Assembly (NCBI RefSeq): GCF_003013405.1
Contig: NZ_PXZL01000038.1
Location: forward strand, 118,337-182,336
Source: Brevibacillus formosus
GTDB taxonomy: Bacteria; Bacillota; Bacilli; Brevibacillales; Brevibacillaceae
Direction: 5' to 3'
Length of the DNA: 64,000 nt
This document shows positions 40,581 through 49,183 of the stretch, one piece after another (position 1 is the first letter of the stretch; each line of letters opens with the position of its first letter). Both the position numbers and the translations under genes were made by a program. Below the pieces are notes generated by a model. That model did no database searches and had not been told where the DNA came from. It was given only the letters and a program-made list of their open reading frames with translations.

Positions 40581-42119
40581 ATGAGCCAGTTTTTTCAAGC
40601 ATGGCAAAAAAGAAAAGAAGCCCTTCAGTCAAAAGCGTTGGAGCAATATACCAACAAGAGCATGGAAAGCGTCTCGGATGTCACGCTCACGACCAATGTG
40701 GAAGAAAACATTCAATTGATTGAAGCGCAGTTCGGAAAGTGTGACGATCTCGTCGTTCGTCGTTTTCAAACAAAGTCGAAGGCTCAAGCCGCTATCGTTT
40801 TTATAGATGGCATGGTGGATCGCAATGTCATCAGTGATTTTATTATTCGCTATATGACGACTCCCGATATCACCTATCATGATCCGGCGACAAATGAGCT
40901 GGATTTGACAGACAAACTGAGGCAGATCGTCCGAAATATTTTGTCTGGATGTGCGGTACTGATCATCGATGGATGTCAAAACGCTTACTTGAATAACACG
41001 AGAGGCTGGGACAGGCGTTCAGTGGAAGAGCCTCAGACGGAATCAGTCGTTCGAGGGCCACGCGATGGTTTTTGTGAGACGCTGTGCGTGAATGCAGCGC
41101 TGATCCGCTTCCGCTTGAAGGACCCCAATCTCAGAGTGCGTCATATGGTTGTTGGGGAACGAACACAGACTGACATTTACGTTATGTACGTCGACGGCAT
41201 TGCGTATCCTCCGATGGTGGAGGAAGTGATTGCACGAATAGAGAGTGTTCATGTGGATTCTGTACTGGAAAGCGGCTATATCGAACAAATGATCCAGGAT
41301 CGGAGATGGTCCCCATTCCCGCAGATTCAAAATACGGAGCGCCCTGACAAAGTAGTGGCTAATCTTTTGGAAGGGAAGGTAGGCATTCTGGTAGATGGGA
41401 CTCCGTTCGTATTGATTGCTCCGGCTGTATTTTCACAGTTTTATCAGAGTCCAGAGGATTATTACGAGCGATTTTACATTGCCACCTTGATCCGTTTGAT
41501 TCGGATTATCAGTATCAGCATCGCCTTGCTGCTCCCGTCTCTCTATATCGCCTTTAGTTCATTCCATCCGGAGATGATCCCTTCTCGGCTGGTCATTGCG
41601 ATGGCGGCAGGACGATCCACTGTTCCCTTCCCTTCTTTAATCGAAGCCTTGTTTATGGAGTTAGCCATCGAGATTTTGCGGGAAGCAAGCGTCAGGCTGC
41701 CGGGGCCAATAGGTCCTACGATCGGGATTGTTGGGGCGCTCGTCGTAGGGGAAGCAGCGGTAACAGCTGGGCTTGTCAGTCCTGTTATGGTGATCATCGT
41801 GGCTGTAACAACTATAGGTTCGTTCGCTTCACCTAGCTACAGTGCAGCAATCGCCATTCGCATGCTCCGCTTTCCGGTTATGTTCTTGGCGGGGATGTTT
41901 GGTCTTTACGGTATTATGCTGTTTTTGATCGTAATCCTCATTCACTTGTCTTCACTGAAATCGTTTGGAGTACCCTATATGTCCCCACTTAGTCCGCTCA
42001 ACCTGACGGGAATGAAGGACATGTTCATAAGGGCTCCTCATCATCTTTTGAAAACAAGACCGATGATGTTTCATGTTCAAGATAAAACGCGAATGAGAGA
42101 GGAGGATAACCGAAAATGA
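40581..42119 (+). CDS. Spore germinant receptor A subunit
   Basis: 512 residues of the GerA family. A cytoplasmic N-terminal half (NVEENIQLIEAQFGKCDDLV, then ALIRFRLKDPNLRVRHMVVG) leads to four or five C-terminal membrane helices. PVTIGIVGALVVGEAAVTAG-like text appears here as GPTIGIVGALVVGEAAVTAG, and LEGKVGILVDGTPFVLIAP is the strongest GerA marker. The subunit spans the inner spore membrane and helps sense nutrients and open ion channels. ATG 40581 is nine bases after AAGGG. It overlaps the B subunit start by four bases. Confidence 0.94.
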   Translation: MSQFFQAWQKRKEALQSKALEQYTNKSMESVSDVTLTTNVEENIQLIEAQFGKCDDLVVRRFQTKSKAQAAIVFIDGMVDRNVISDFIIRYMTTPDITYHDPATNELDLTDKLRQIVRNILSGCAVLIIDGCQNAYLNNTRGWDRRSVEEPQTESVVRGPRDGFCETLCVNAALIRFRLKDPNLRVRHMVVGERTQTDIYVMYVDGIAYPPMVEEVIARIESVHVDSVLESGYIEQMIQDRRWSPFPQIQNTERPDKVVANLLEGKVGILVDGTPFVLIAPAVFSQFYQSPEDYYERFYIATLIRLIRIISISIALLLPSLYIAFSSFHPEMIPSRLVIAMAAGRSTVPFPSLIEALFMELAIEILREASVRLPGPIGPTIGIVGALVVGEAAVTAGLVSPVMVIIVAVTTIGSFASPSYSAAIAIRMLRFPVMFLAGMFGLYGIMLFLIVILIHLSSLKSFGVPYMSPLSPLNLTGMKDMFIRAPHHLLKTRPMMFHVQDKTRMREEDNRK

Positions 42120-43276
42120 GCCGGAACGAGGGGCACAGCTGGCACCAAAATCTATCGATGTGGCAGCAAATTTGTCTCATGACAAGTACCTTGATCGGTG
42201 TCGGCGTTTTGACCCTTCCTCGTACCACCAGCTCCAAATTATTCGAGGCAGGCTGGATAGCACCTCTGATTGGCTCAGCAGGTGCGTTTGTTTCCTTATG
42301 GTTAATTGTCAAATTGAGCAAGCGATACCCGGGGGAAACATTCATTGAATATAGTCACAAGGTATGGGGTTCCGCCAGTCGGCCTTGGGTGGGCAAAGTA
42401 TTCAGCCTTCCTTGGATTAGTATCTATCTGGTATACCTGTACTTCTCCACGGCAATCGTTTCTCGGGTTTTTGGTGAAGTGGTTGTGACATCCGTTCTTT
42501 GGCAGACTCCGTTGGAAGCCATGCTCTTGACAATGTTTTTGCTAATTTTCTTTTTGTGCATGCATGAGGTGGAAGTGGTCGCCCGCGTAAACGAGCTATT
42601 GTTTCCCTTTATTATCTTGCCACTGCTATTCATCGCGCTTGCGTCGTTCCAAAAAGCGGAATTTGGGAATCTCCTGCCAATCAATCATGTGTCGATTCGT
42701 TCGATGGCGGAGGGGGTATACGAAGGGATCTATTCCTATTCCGGTTTTGAAATTATGTTCGTTTTTTTCGCCTATGCACAGAAAAACACGAACAAGGAAT
42801 TGGCTGGATTTTACAGTCTTTTAATTGCCGCACTGCTCTACATGTTAATTGTTGTCGCTGGTATCTCGGTATTCGGATACGAAGAACTACAAAGGGTGAC
42901 GTGGCCGACGCTAGAATTGGTCAAAACGACGCAGGTACCTGGATTTATTTTAGAACGGCTGGAGTCGGCCTTTTTGGCGGTGTGGGTTTCGGCTGTTTTC
43001 ACTACGGTAGCAAATGCGTTTTACGTCGTCGTTTACTCACTGAGACAGTTGTTTCGGAAAGGAATTTGGTTTCAAAGAATCATGGCTGCTGTCCTGCTCG
43101 TCCCTTTGTTCTACTTTTCCCTTATACCGCAAAACATCCCAGAGGTATTTCAAGTAGCTTCGTTGTTGGGGTTGTCTAGCTTGTTCATCAATTTGCTCAT
43201 CCCTGTCGTTTACTGGGTAGTCATACTCATCCGTGACATGATGTCCAAACGGGAGGAGAAGGATGTCGATGGGTAA
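42116..43276 (+). CDS. Spore germinant receptor B subunit
   Basis: 386 residues, ten helices, of the GerB/APC permease-like family. IGVGVLTLPRTTSSKLFEAGWI and WRVNE-like text (VARVNELLFPFIILP) are the usual landmarks, with YSGFEIMFVFFAYAQKN in helix 6. In the family, helices 1 and 6 shape the nutrient pocket that tells which germinant is bound. It starts four bases inside the A subunit and overlaps the C subunit by 14 bases. Confidence 0.93.
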   Translation: MSRNEGHSWHQNLSMWQQICLMTSTLIGVGVLTLPRTTSSKLFEAGWIAPLIGSAGAFVSLWLIVKLSKRYPGETFIEYSHKVWGSASRPWVGKVFSLPWISIYLVYLYFSTAIVSRVFGEVVVTSVLWQTPLEAMLLTMFLLIFFLCMHEVEVVARVNELLFPFIILPLLFIALASFQKAEFGNLLPINHVSIRSMAEGVYEGIYSYSGFEIMFVFFAYAQKNTNKELAGFYSLLIAALLYMLIVVAGISVFGYEELQRVTWPTLELVKTTQVPGFILERLESAFLAVWVSAVFTTVANAFYVVVYSLRQLFRKGIWFQRIMAAVLLVPLFYFSLIPQNIPEVFQVASLLGLSSLFINLLIPVVYWVVILIRDMMSKREEKDVDG

Positions 43277-44429
43277 GTATCTGAGGTGCTTTACTCTGTT
43301 TTTCATCTGTATGTGCCTATTGACCGGGTGTTGGGACAGGCGTGAATTGGAAGAGCGGGCATCAGTATTGGCGATTGCGATCGATCAGGCAGAAGAGGAT
43401 GAAAATTTGTTTAAAATGACCGTCCAAATTCCAATTCCGATCAAAATCGCGGGTAGCAGCGGGCAGGGGGGAGGAAGCAATGCGGATGCAGTCAAAATCA
43501 TGAGCGCCACGGGACGAACGGTAACAGATGCTACCAACAACCTGCAAATGCGATTGAACCAACGATTGTTTCTTGGACATACGCGAGTTCTCGCCTTGAG
43601 TGAGGAGATCGCCAAGGAGGGGATTCACGATATTATGGACAGTTTTCGCCGCGAACCGCAAATACGGCGTCTCTTGTGGCCGATCGTCGTAAAAGGCAAG
43701 GCCTCTACTCTGCTGGAAATTAAGCCGGGGCTGGAGCAAATTCCGGTCGTCTTCTTGATGGGGTTGATCGAGAATGGAATGAAATTAGGGAGAATCCCCG
43801 ACCAAACGTTGGGTGACTATTTCAATCAGACCTCCAATGTAACCATGGAGCCGTTTCTTAATTATGTAGAGGCCACCAAAAAAGAGGTGAGCTGGAAGGG
43901 GGTTGCAGTGTTTCGCGGAAACAAGATGGTGGGGATACTGAATCGCGTACAGTCATGGGCATTGATCCAACTGCGCAATGAAAAACCAGGTGGAGACATT
44001 GTCATTCCGTTACCGAATACCAAAAAGGGTTATGTGAGCTTCCGTCCGCACTTTGTGAAAAAAAAGCTGATGATTCAAGAGCAGGGGGATACGAAATCAA
44101 AGGGATCGGAGTCCTTTTCAGCTACCTACCATTGCGAGCTTCAAGGGGATATCGTCGAATTAACAGAAGACCTGAAAATCCCGCCAGAGCAATTCATTGT
44201 CCAAATGCAGGCGCTTATCAAAAAAGAAATGGAAGAACGCGCAAAAAAGCTCTTGCTCCAATTGCAAAAGCAGTACAATAGCGACATTTTGAAGCTGGGT
44301 CTCACCCTTCGTGCAAAGCATTACCATGAATACTGGAAGAAGCATAACTGGAAGGAAGATTTCAGGGATTTTCCGGTTCGCGTTAAATACACAATTAAGC
44401 TGCGGCGCCTTGGTATGGAAATGCAATAG
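43263..44429 (+). CDS. Spore germinant receptor C subunit (lipoprotein)
   Basis: 388 residues. The lipobox LLTGCWDRRELEER follows a short signal peptide, the hallmark of Ger(x)C proteins, which are lipid-anchored on the outer face of the inner spore membrane. NLQMRLNQRLFLGHTRVLAL and RRLLWPIVVKGKAS are family motifs. ATG 43263 follows GGAGGAGAAGG. The C subunit is followed by a second B subunit, which is unusual. Confidence 0.93.
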   Translation: MSMGKYLRCFTLFFICMCLLTGCWDRRELEERASVLAIAIDQAEEDENLFKMTVQIPIPIKIAGSSGQGGGSNADAVKIMSATGRTVTDATNNLQMRLNQRLFLGHTRVLALSEEIAKEGIHDIMDSFRREPQIRRLLWPIVVKGKASTLLEIKPGLEQIPVVFLMGLIENGMKLGRIPDQTLGDYFNQTSNVTMEPFLNYVEATKKEVSWKGVAVFRGNKMVGILNRVQSWALIQLRNEKPGGDIVIPLPNTKKGYVSFRPHFVKKKLMIQEQGDTKSKGSESFSATYHCELQGDIVELTEDLKIPPEQFIVQMQALIKKEMEERAKKLLLQLQKQYNSDILKLGLTLRAKHYHEYWKKHNWKEDFRDFPVRVKYTIKLRRLGMEMQ

Positions 44430-44442
44430 GAGAGCGATCATT

Positions 44443-45573
44443 ATGGAGAATCAGCAACGAAATTTTGGTACCTGGCAACTTACGAGCATTATGATCAGTT
44501 CGATGATTGGGGTGAGCATACTCACTATCCCGAGAACGTCTACTGTTCTTCTCCATCAAATGGGGTGGATCAGTCCTATTTTAGGCTGTTTGCTAGCATC
44601 CTTGGCAGTGGCGGCTATTGTGTATTTAGGCAAGCAGTTTCCAGGTACTACCTTTGTGGAATTTATGCCACGGATATTTGGTACTGTTTTAGGTGCCATC
44701 TGTGTGTTTTTATTCATACTCTATCAGTTTTTCAATGCGGGAATAACAGCCAGATTGTTCGGGGAAGTTGTCGTGACCTCTGTATTGCCAAATACCCCGT
44801 TAGAGGCCGTTATCATCACGCTGCTATTGCTGGTTGTATTTCTTTGTTGTCATGAGATTGAAGTTGTGGCAAGAGTAAATGAGCTATTGATTCCTTTCCT
44901 CCTGTTGCCGTCTCTCTTGATTCCGCTGGTCTCTTTAATGAACGCAGATTGGTACAATTTATTGCCATTCCAAATAGAGTCATGGACAAACGTTATGAAA
45001 ACGGGGCTAAATACGTATACGCTCTACACCGGGTATGAGTTGTTAATGGTTTACTTTGCTTTCGCTATTCCTGGGGCAAGGTTAGGGGTGGCTAGCATGA
45101 CAGGGATGAGCTTTGCCCTTATCGTTTATGTGATTACAGTTGTTGCAGGCATTGCTGTATTTGGCTATGAAGAATTGCAGAGGCTGGTGTGGCCTACGCT
45201 TGAATTGATCAAGGTAACGCAGAAAACCGGCTGGTTTTTAGAGCGCTTTGAGTCCGCTTTTCTTGCGATTTGGGTTGCTTCCGTATTTACAACGATCGGG
45301 AATATGCTTTACGCGACGATTTTTTCATTGCGACGTTTGTTTCGCAAAGGTCTTCGTTTTCAGCAAATCACCGCGATTGTGACCATGGTGCCACTATTTT
45401 TCCTAACATTAGTGCCGAAAAATATAGTGGAGTTGTTTTCTTTTACACAGCAATTTACTACCGTGGGGCTTTTGATAACCATTTTCATTCCCATCTTGCT
45501 AGCAATTACCCAATTCATACGCAATCAGTTCAACAATGTTCGAGAAGTAAACAATGAAAAGGGAGGGACATAA
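44443..45573 (+). CDS. Second spore germinant receptor B subunit (B2)
   Basis: 376 residues, a paralogue of the first B subunit. Both share the starts of TM1 (SMIGVSILTIPRTSTVLLHQ versus STLIGVGVLTLPRTTSSKLF), the RVNELL motif and GYEELQR in helix 7, but they differ in the helix 6 region (YTGYELLMVYFAFAIPGARL). The pocket residues therefore differ, so the receptor may accept two germinants or form two receptors sharing A and C. AGGAGAG precedes ATG 44443. The gene stops in a terminator hairpin. Confidence 0.9.
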   Translation: MENQQRNFGTWQLTSIMISSMIGVSILTIPRTSTVLLHQMGWISPILGCLLASLAVAAIVYLGKQFPGTTFVEFMPRIFGTVLGAICVFLFILYQFFNAGITARLFGEVVVTSVLPNTPLEAVIITLLLLVVFLCCHEIEVVARVNELLIPFLLLPSLLIPLVSLMNADWYNLLPFQIESWTNVMKTGLNTYTLYTGYELLMVYFAFAIPGARLGVASMTGMSFALIVYVITVVAGIAVFGYEELQRLVWPTLELIKVTQKTGWFLERFESAFLAIWVASVFTTIGNMLYATIFSLRRLFRKGLRFQQITAIVTMVPLFFLTLVPKNIVELFSFTQQFTTVGLLITIFIPILLAITQFIRNQFNNVREVNNEKGGT

Positions 45574-45592
45574 GTAACGAGTCCCTCCCTTT
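45557..45592. terminator. Bidirectional terminator at the end of the germination operon
   Basis: AAGGGAGGGAC pairs with GTCCCTCCCTT around ATAAGTAACGA; the gerB2 stop codon lies in the loop. A short T-stretch is on the plus strand. Confidence 0.85.
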
Positions 45593-45621
45593 GTAGCTTG
45601 CTTTTTTTGAAGAAGATGTGG

Positions 45622-45858
45622 TTAGATCGGTTTTTCAGCTTGCTCAGGCAAGTGTTCCGCGATAGTCGTAATCATGGATTGGCGTGAGGAAGCATCGCTG
45701 TTTTGCCACAGAACTTCAAACAAAACGCCTAATCCCGGGAGAGTCTTCTCCTGACCGCTTGCGATGGCATCACTGATGGTCTCTTCCACTGCGTTTGGAT
45801 CTGATCCTTGCATTTTGTACATGATCGCTTGACGTAAATTGAGTGAGGCAATGTTCAT
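45622..45858 (-). CDS. sspI: Small acid-soluble spore protein I
   Basis: 78 residues. LNLRQAIMYKMQGSDPNAVE, then LPGLGVLFEVLWQNSD are the SspI signature. In Bacillus it is made in the forespore under sigma-G and lies beside a SpoU-type methyltransferase gene and pheS, as it does here, though ktrA is now in between. AATACTA on the minus strand at 45906 to 45900 resembles a sigma-G -10. Its function in the spore is not known. Confidence 0.93.
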   Translation of the reverse strand: MNIASLNLRQAIMYKMQGSDPNAVEETISDAIASGQEKTLPGLGVLFEVLWQNSDASSRQSMITTIAEHLPEQAEKPI

Positions 45859-45941
45859 GACCGTGCTTGCACCTCTCTTGTGAGAATGAATTCAAGAGAT
45901 AGTATTTGTAAACGTGGATTTGTGCATACCATGCTTTTCGT

Positions 45942-45991
45942 ACAAAACGTTTATGACCGTTTTGTGGGGGATGTTTTGGTTGTGCTATAAT
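45942..45991 (+). promoter_or_regulatory. Promoter of ktrA with an inverted repeat
   Basis: TTGTGG (45962-45967), 18 bp, TATAAT (45986-45991). ACAAAACG (45942-45949) and CGTTTTGT (45958-45965) form a perfect 8-bp inverted repeat with an 8-bp gap that overlaps the -35 box. Confidence 0.65.
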
Positions 45992-46029
45992 GCTTGTTAT
46001 TGGTAAGTTCCGTAAAGGAGAAGATTAAC

Positions 46030-46683
46030 ATGTCCAAGCAATTTGCCATTATCGGGATGGGACGTTTTGGTTCTAGCGTGGCGAGAACGCTGTACGAGAT
46101 GGATTATGAAGTGATGGGAATAGATGAGAACGAGGAGCGTATTAACGAAAATATTCAGTATGTAACGCACGCGGTAGCAGCTGATTCTACGGATGAACGT
46201 GCCTTGAAGGAAATCGGCATCCGTAATTTTGACGTAGTCGTCGTGGCCATTGGGGTCGATATTCAGGCGAGCATCCTGACGGTATTGACGCTGAAAGACT
46301 TGGGTGTCAAAAAGATCGTGGCAAAAGCACAGAATGAGCGCCATGGACAAGTATTGTACAAGGTGGGAGCTGACCGTGTCGTATTCCCTGAGCGTGACAT
46401 GGGAGTTCGGGTCGCCCACAATCTGATCTCTTCGAACGTACTTGACTTTATAGAGCTGGCAGAGGATTACAGTGTGGCGGAGGTAGTAGTGTCGTCCAAG
46501 CTGGTCGGTCAAAATCTGCGACAACTGGATATTCGGAAAAAATACGAGGTCAACGTTATTGCCATCAAAAGCGGAGATAAATTCAATATCGCTCCTAGCC
46601 CGGATGAAGTCATCCAATACGGCGACGTGCTTGTGGTGATCGGGAACAACAAAGACTTACGCGAATTTGAGGAGCGGGCATAG
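46030..46683 (+). CDS. ktrA: KtrA/TrkA-type potassium channel gating subunit
   Basis: 217 residues. The RCK N domain begins FAIIGMGRFGSSVARTLYEM with the GxGxxG nucleotide motif and GIDENEERIN; the RCK C domain (LVGQNLRQLDIRKKYEVNVI, then VIQYGDVLVVIGNNKDLREF) is the site where c-di-AMP binds in Ktr proteins. It forms an octameric ring that opens the KtrB dimer with ATP. No pore gene adjoins it. AAGGAG precedes ATG 46030. KtrC cannot be excluded. Confidence 0.88.
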   Translation: MSKQFAIIGMGRFGSSVARTLYEMDYEVMGIDENEERINENIQYVTHAVAADSTDERALKEIGIRNFDVVVVAIGVDIQASILTVLTLKDLGVKKIVAKAQNERHGQVLYKVGADRVVFPERDMGVRVAHNLISSNVLDFIELAEDYSVAEVVVSSKLVGQNLRQLDIRKKYEVNVIAIKSGDKFNIAPSPDEVIQYGDVLVVIGNNKDLREFEERA

Positions 46684-46687
46684 GTTT

Positions 46688-47503
46688 ATGACAAATGAAA
46701 TCATTTCTTCGGTACAAAACCCTCTGGTAAAGCGATTGCACCAGTTGCTGTCCCGGAAAGGACGGGAAGAGCAGCAGCGTTTTCTCGTGGAAGGGGCGCA
46801 TCTGGTAGAGGAGGCGTTAAAAAGCGGGGCGGAGGTCGTCACGGTTATTTACGATCAGCAGCGTGACATGGACCCAGCCTGCCAACGTGCTCTGGCTAAT
46901 CATCCGGAAGCTGTTCAGGTCATTGCTGCATCAGAGGCAGTGCTGGCGAAGCTGTCCGAAACGAAGTCACCGCAAGGAATTGTGGCCGAAGTGAAAAAAA
47001 CAGCAGCAGATTGGGCGAAATGGGTAGATAAGAAGAGAGAGGAACAAGGAAGCTTGCTGCTCCTCTTTTTGGATGAAATACAAGACCCCGGCAATCTCGG
47101 TACGATTTTGCGCACAGCAGAAGCGGCAGCAGTCGATGGTGTCGTACTTGGGAGTGGCAGTGTCGATATTTACAATGGAAAAGTAGTACGGGCCACAATG
47201 GGGGCACTGTTCCGCATCCCGGTCTTTACGCAATCGTTAGTCGAGACGGCAGATGAATGGAAGGCAAAGGGAGGGCGAGTTCTGATCTCTTCTTTGGAGC
47301 AAAACAGTGTTTCCTATGACGAGGCTGACTATGCTGGCCTGACGGCATTGGTCATCGGCAATGAAGGTAGAGGCGTTTCCAAAGAGATGTTTGCCAAAGC
47401 CGATCAATTCGTCCACATTCCCCTCTACGGCGGTGCGGAGTCACTGAATGCGGCAGTCGCGGCAGGAATTTTCGTCTATGAGGCACAGCGCAAAAGAAGA
47501 TAA
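46688..47503 (+). CDS. ysgA: SpoU/TrmH-family RNA 2'-O-methyltransferase
   Basis: 271 residues. An N-terminal substrate-binding domain (NPLVKRLHQLLSRKGREEQQ, RFLVEGAHLVEEAL) precedes the SpoU knot: motif 1 in LDEIQDPGNLGTILRTAEAA, motif 2 in IGNEGRGVSKEMF, motif 3 in IPLYGGAESLNAAVAAGIFV. It methylates a ribose in rRNA or tRNA; the site is not known. Position between sspI and pheS matches B. subtilis ysgA. It lies five bases after ktrA, with GAGGAG inside the end of that gene. Confidence 0.9.
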   Translation: MTNEIISSVQNPLVKRLHQLLSRKGREEQQRFLVEGAHLVEEALKSGAEVVTVIYDQQRDMDPACQRALANHPEAVQVIAASEAVLAKLSETKSPQGIVAEVKKTAADWAKWVDKKREEQGSLLLLFLDEIQDPGNLGTILRTAEAAAVDGVVLGSGSVDIYNGKVVRATMGALFRIPVFTQSLVETADEWKAKGGRVLISSLEQNSVSYDEADYAGLTALVIGNEGRGVSKEMFAKADQFVHIPLYGGAESLNAAVAAGIFVYEAQRKRR

Positions 47504-47509
47504 TAGGTA

Positions 47510-47549
47510 AAGCCGACATCCTTGAGAATAAGGATGATCGGCTTTGTTT
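47510..47549 (+). terminator. Terminator after the SpoU-type gene
   Basis: AAAGCCGACATCCTT pairs with AAGGATGATCGGCTTT around GAGAAT, then a short T-rich run. Confidence 0.8.
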
Positions 47550-47568
47550 GTGTGACCCACGGAAATGA

Positions 47569-47919
47569 TTACATAGGGCCTACATTAAAATGGAATATAT
47601 ACACTTGAATGCCACCGGAATAGACATCAACTCTATAGTAGCCTGGAGACGATGCAATTACTCGGCCTCGGGAATCGATGCTGATCCCACCCGGTGTCGA
47701 CTCGTATGAGATGAGATTCGTATGGTTGCCGCCTGGGAGTCTGTCATAAATAGGATTTTGGTAAATGTCCAGGTTAATGTTGACTTCTGTAACACTTGAC
47801 ATGGCAACCACTGCCTGCGATGGCTTGTTCGAAACTTCGGCAGCACTGGCACCAGCTTGTCCTGCCAAAAGCAACGGAATGGCCAGCAGACTTGAAGCGA
47901 TAAGATTCCATTTCTTCAC
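47569..47919 (-). CDS. Small secreted protein, unknown function
   Basis: 116 residues starting at GTG 47919, eight bases after AAGGGAG; an in-frame GTG at 47928 overlaps that site. A signal peptide (VKKWNLIASSLLAIPLLLAG) ends in GASAAE, leaving about 90 mature residues. The mature part is beta-rich and without cysteine, ending GYYRVDVYSGGIQVYIFHFN, so it looks like a small secreted beta domain, perhaps Ig-like with RVIASSPGYYRV resembling Big-type repeats. It stands alone. I do not know the function. Confidence 0.65.
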   Translation of the reverse strand: MKKWNLIASSLLAIPLLLAGQAGASAAEVSNKPSQAVVAMSSVTEVNINLDIYQNPIYDRLPGGNHTNLISYESTPGGISIDSRGRVIASSPGYYRVDVYSGGIQVYIFHFNVGPM

Positions 47920-47989
47920 AAGAATCACTCCCTTGTATTAGATAGATAAAATATACTATTTTTACCATATTTTTGCAATTATCGCATAG

Positions 47990-48020
47990 AAAAAAGATCG
48001 GCATGTCTAGCCGATCTTTT
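47990..48020 (-). terminator. Terminator after the DUF2225 gene
   Basis: On the minus strand AAAAGATCGGC pairs with GCCGATCTTTT around TAGACAT, followed by more T; the stop codon is in the loop. Confidence 0.85.
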
Positions 48021-48726
48021 GCTCGTTCTTTTTCTCTTTATACTCTTCACGCGCGAGTTGCCATTGATCTTGCGCCATCCGGATAATGCCGCTCTCAATG
48101 GTGTGGTTGCGAAAGGCGAGTGCCTTGCCGAAATACTTGATGGCTAAGTCAAACTTTTCGAGTCTGCGATAGAGCTCACCAATCAAGTACAGCAAGCGGA
48201 CTTCGGTCATTTCCTTGTCACCGCGTGTATAGTCAGAATGAATATACGATTGTTCATATTCTTCCACGGCCATATCGATAAAGCGCATTTCTTCCGCGAC
48301 ATTTTTCTCGAGTCGATAAAGCCATGCAAGGCGCAAATACAGACCTGCTTTTACGGAATGGGGCTGATCCGTTATTTCAGCTGCGTAAATGGCGAGCTTG
48401 TAGCTGACGATGGCTTCTGGTACATGTCGAACCTTGCCAAAATCTTTTGGCTTCCATTTCGAGGAGATTTGTTCATCCACAATTTGTTTTTGCCAGGGGG
48501 CGAGCTTGTCCCGGAATTGATCCGTAAAAGCAAAGCCGCATTCAGGGCAGACATTGACGGTATATAAAATGGGATTTAAAGATTGCTCTTTAAAAGTGGT
48601 ATAAAAATCGCTGTCGCGATGGACCATCGTCAACGTGCCGCTTCTGATTCTTTTGGTCGAAAAGGTCGCTTGGCAATGACGGCAGCTGCTTGTCTTATCG
48701 TAAAGGGCGGAAACATTATCAATCAT
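48007..48726 (-). CDS. DUF2225 protein (zinc-ribbon plus TPR-like)
   Basis: 239 residues. Near the N terminus CRHC and CPECGF form a two-half zinc ribbon (about residues 15-65), followed by TPR-like helices (EAIVSYKLAIYAAEI, GLYLRLAWLYRLEKNVAEE, YLIGELYRRLEKFDLAIKYF). It is a DUF2225 member, common in spore formers, with no proven role. ATG 48726 has AAAGGGGAT eight bases upstream; a longer frame to 48759 exists. Confidence 0.85.
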   Translation of the reverse strand: MIDNVSALYDKTSSCRHCQATFSTKRIRSGTLTMVHRDSDFYTTFKEQSLNPILYTVNVCPECGFAFTDQFRDKLAPWQKQIVDEQISSKWKPKDFGKVRHVPEAIVSYKLAIYAAEITDQPHSVKAGLYLRLAWLYRLEKNVAEEMRFIDMAVEEYEQSYIHSDYTRGDKEMTEVRLLYLIGELYRRLEKFDLAIKYFGKALAFRNHTIESGIIRMAQDQWQLAREEYKEKKNEQKIG

Positions 48727-48795
48727 GTCAAAATCCCCTTTCGAATGGGTAACATACACATGAAAACACTCTCTTGATATGTAACATTTGTAGAA

Positions 48796-48824
48796 TTGAA
48801 AGTTCTCTTCTGTTGCGCTATAAT
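48796..48824 (+). promoter_or_regulatory. Sigma-A promoter of the pheST leader
   Basis: TTGAAA (48796-48801), 17 bp, TATAAT (48819-48824). Confidence 0.75.
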
Positions 48825-48849
48825 TTTCCTTACGTCACAATTATAACGC

Positions 48850-49152
48850 AAAGCGATGACGGAGACTAGTACGCAGGACCTATCTGTTTTTCAGGGAGAA
48901 GATGTCACAGACTGCGAGCATCTTTAACATGATAGCTGCCGAATTCACTCCAAAGCCGCACTCTGAACCGCTTTTCGCGCAGTAGGAGCAGCCGGGTCAT
49001 ACCCGTTACCAATGATCTGAAGTGAGACAAATGTCTCTTTCCACTAGTGATATTGTCATGGATTTGTCACAGGCTGGGAGTGAATTGTCTAACAAGGGTG
49101 GTACCGCGAGAAAAAAGTAACTCGTCCCTTTTTGAGGGGCGGGTTTTTCTTT
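48850..49152 (+). ncRNA. T-box leader, phenylalanine (specifier TTC)
   Basis: The core AGGGTGGTACCGCGAGA is at 49095-49111, followed by a terminator (ACTCGTCCC, loop TTTTTGA, GGGGCGGGT, then TTTTTCTTTTT). The codon TTC (Phe) at 48944-48946 is followed by ACTCC, matching the context of CTC in the Leu leader. Uncharged tRNA-Phe should switch on pheS-pheT. Confidence 0.9.
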
Positions 49153-49183
49153 TTCCAAAACAGAAATAAAGGAGCGATTCGAA

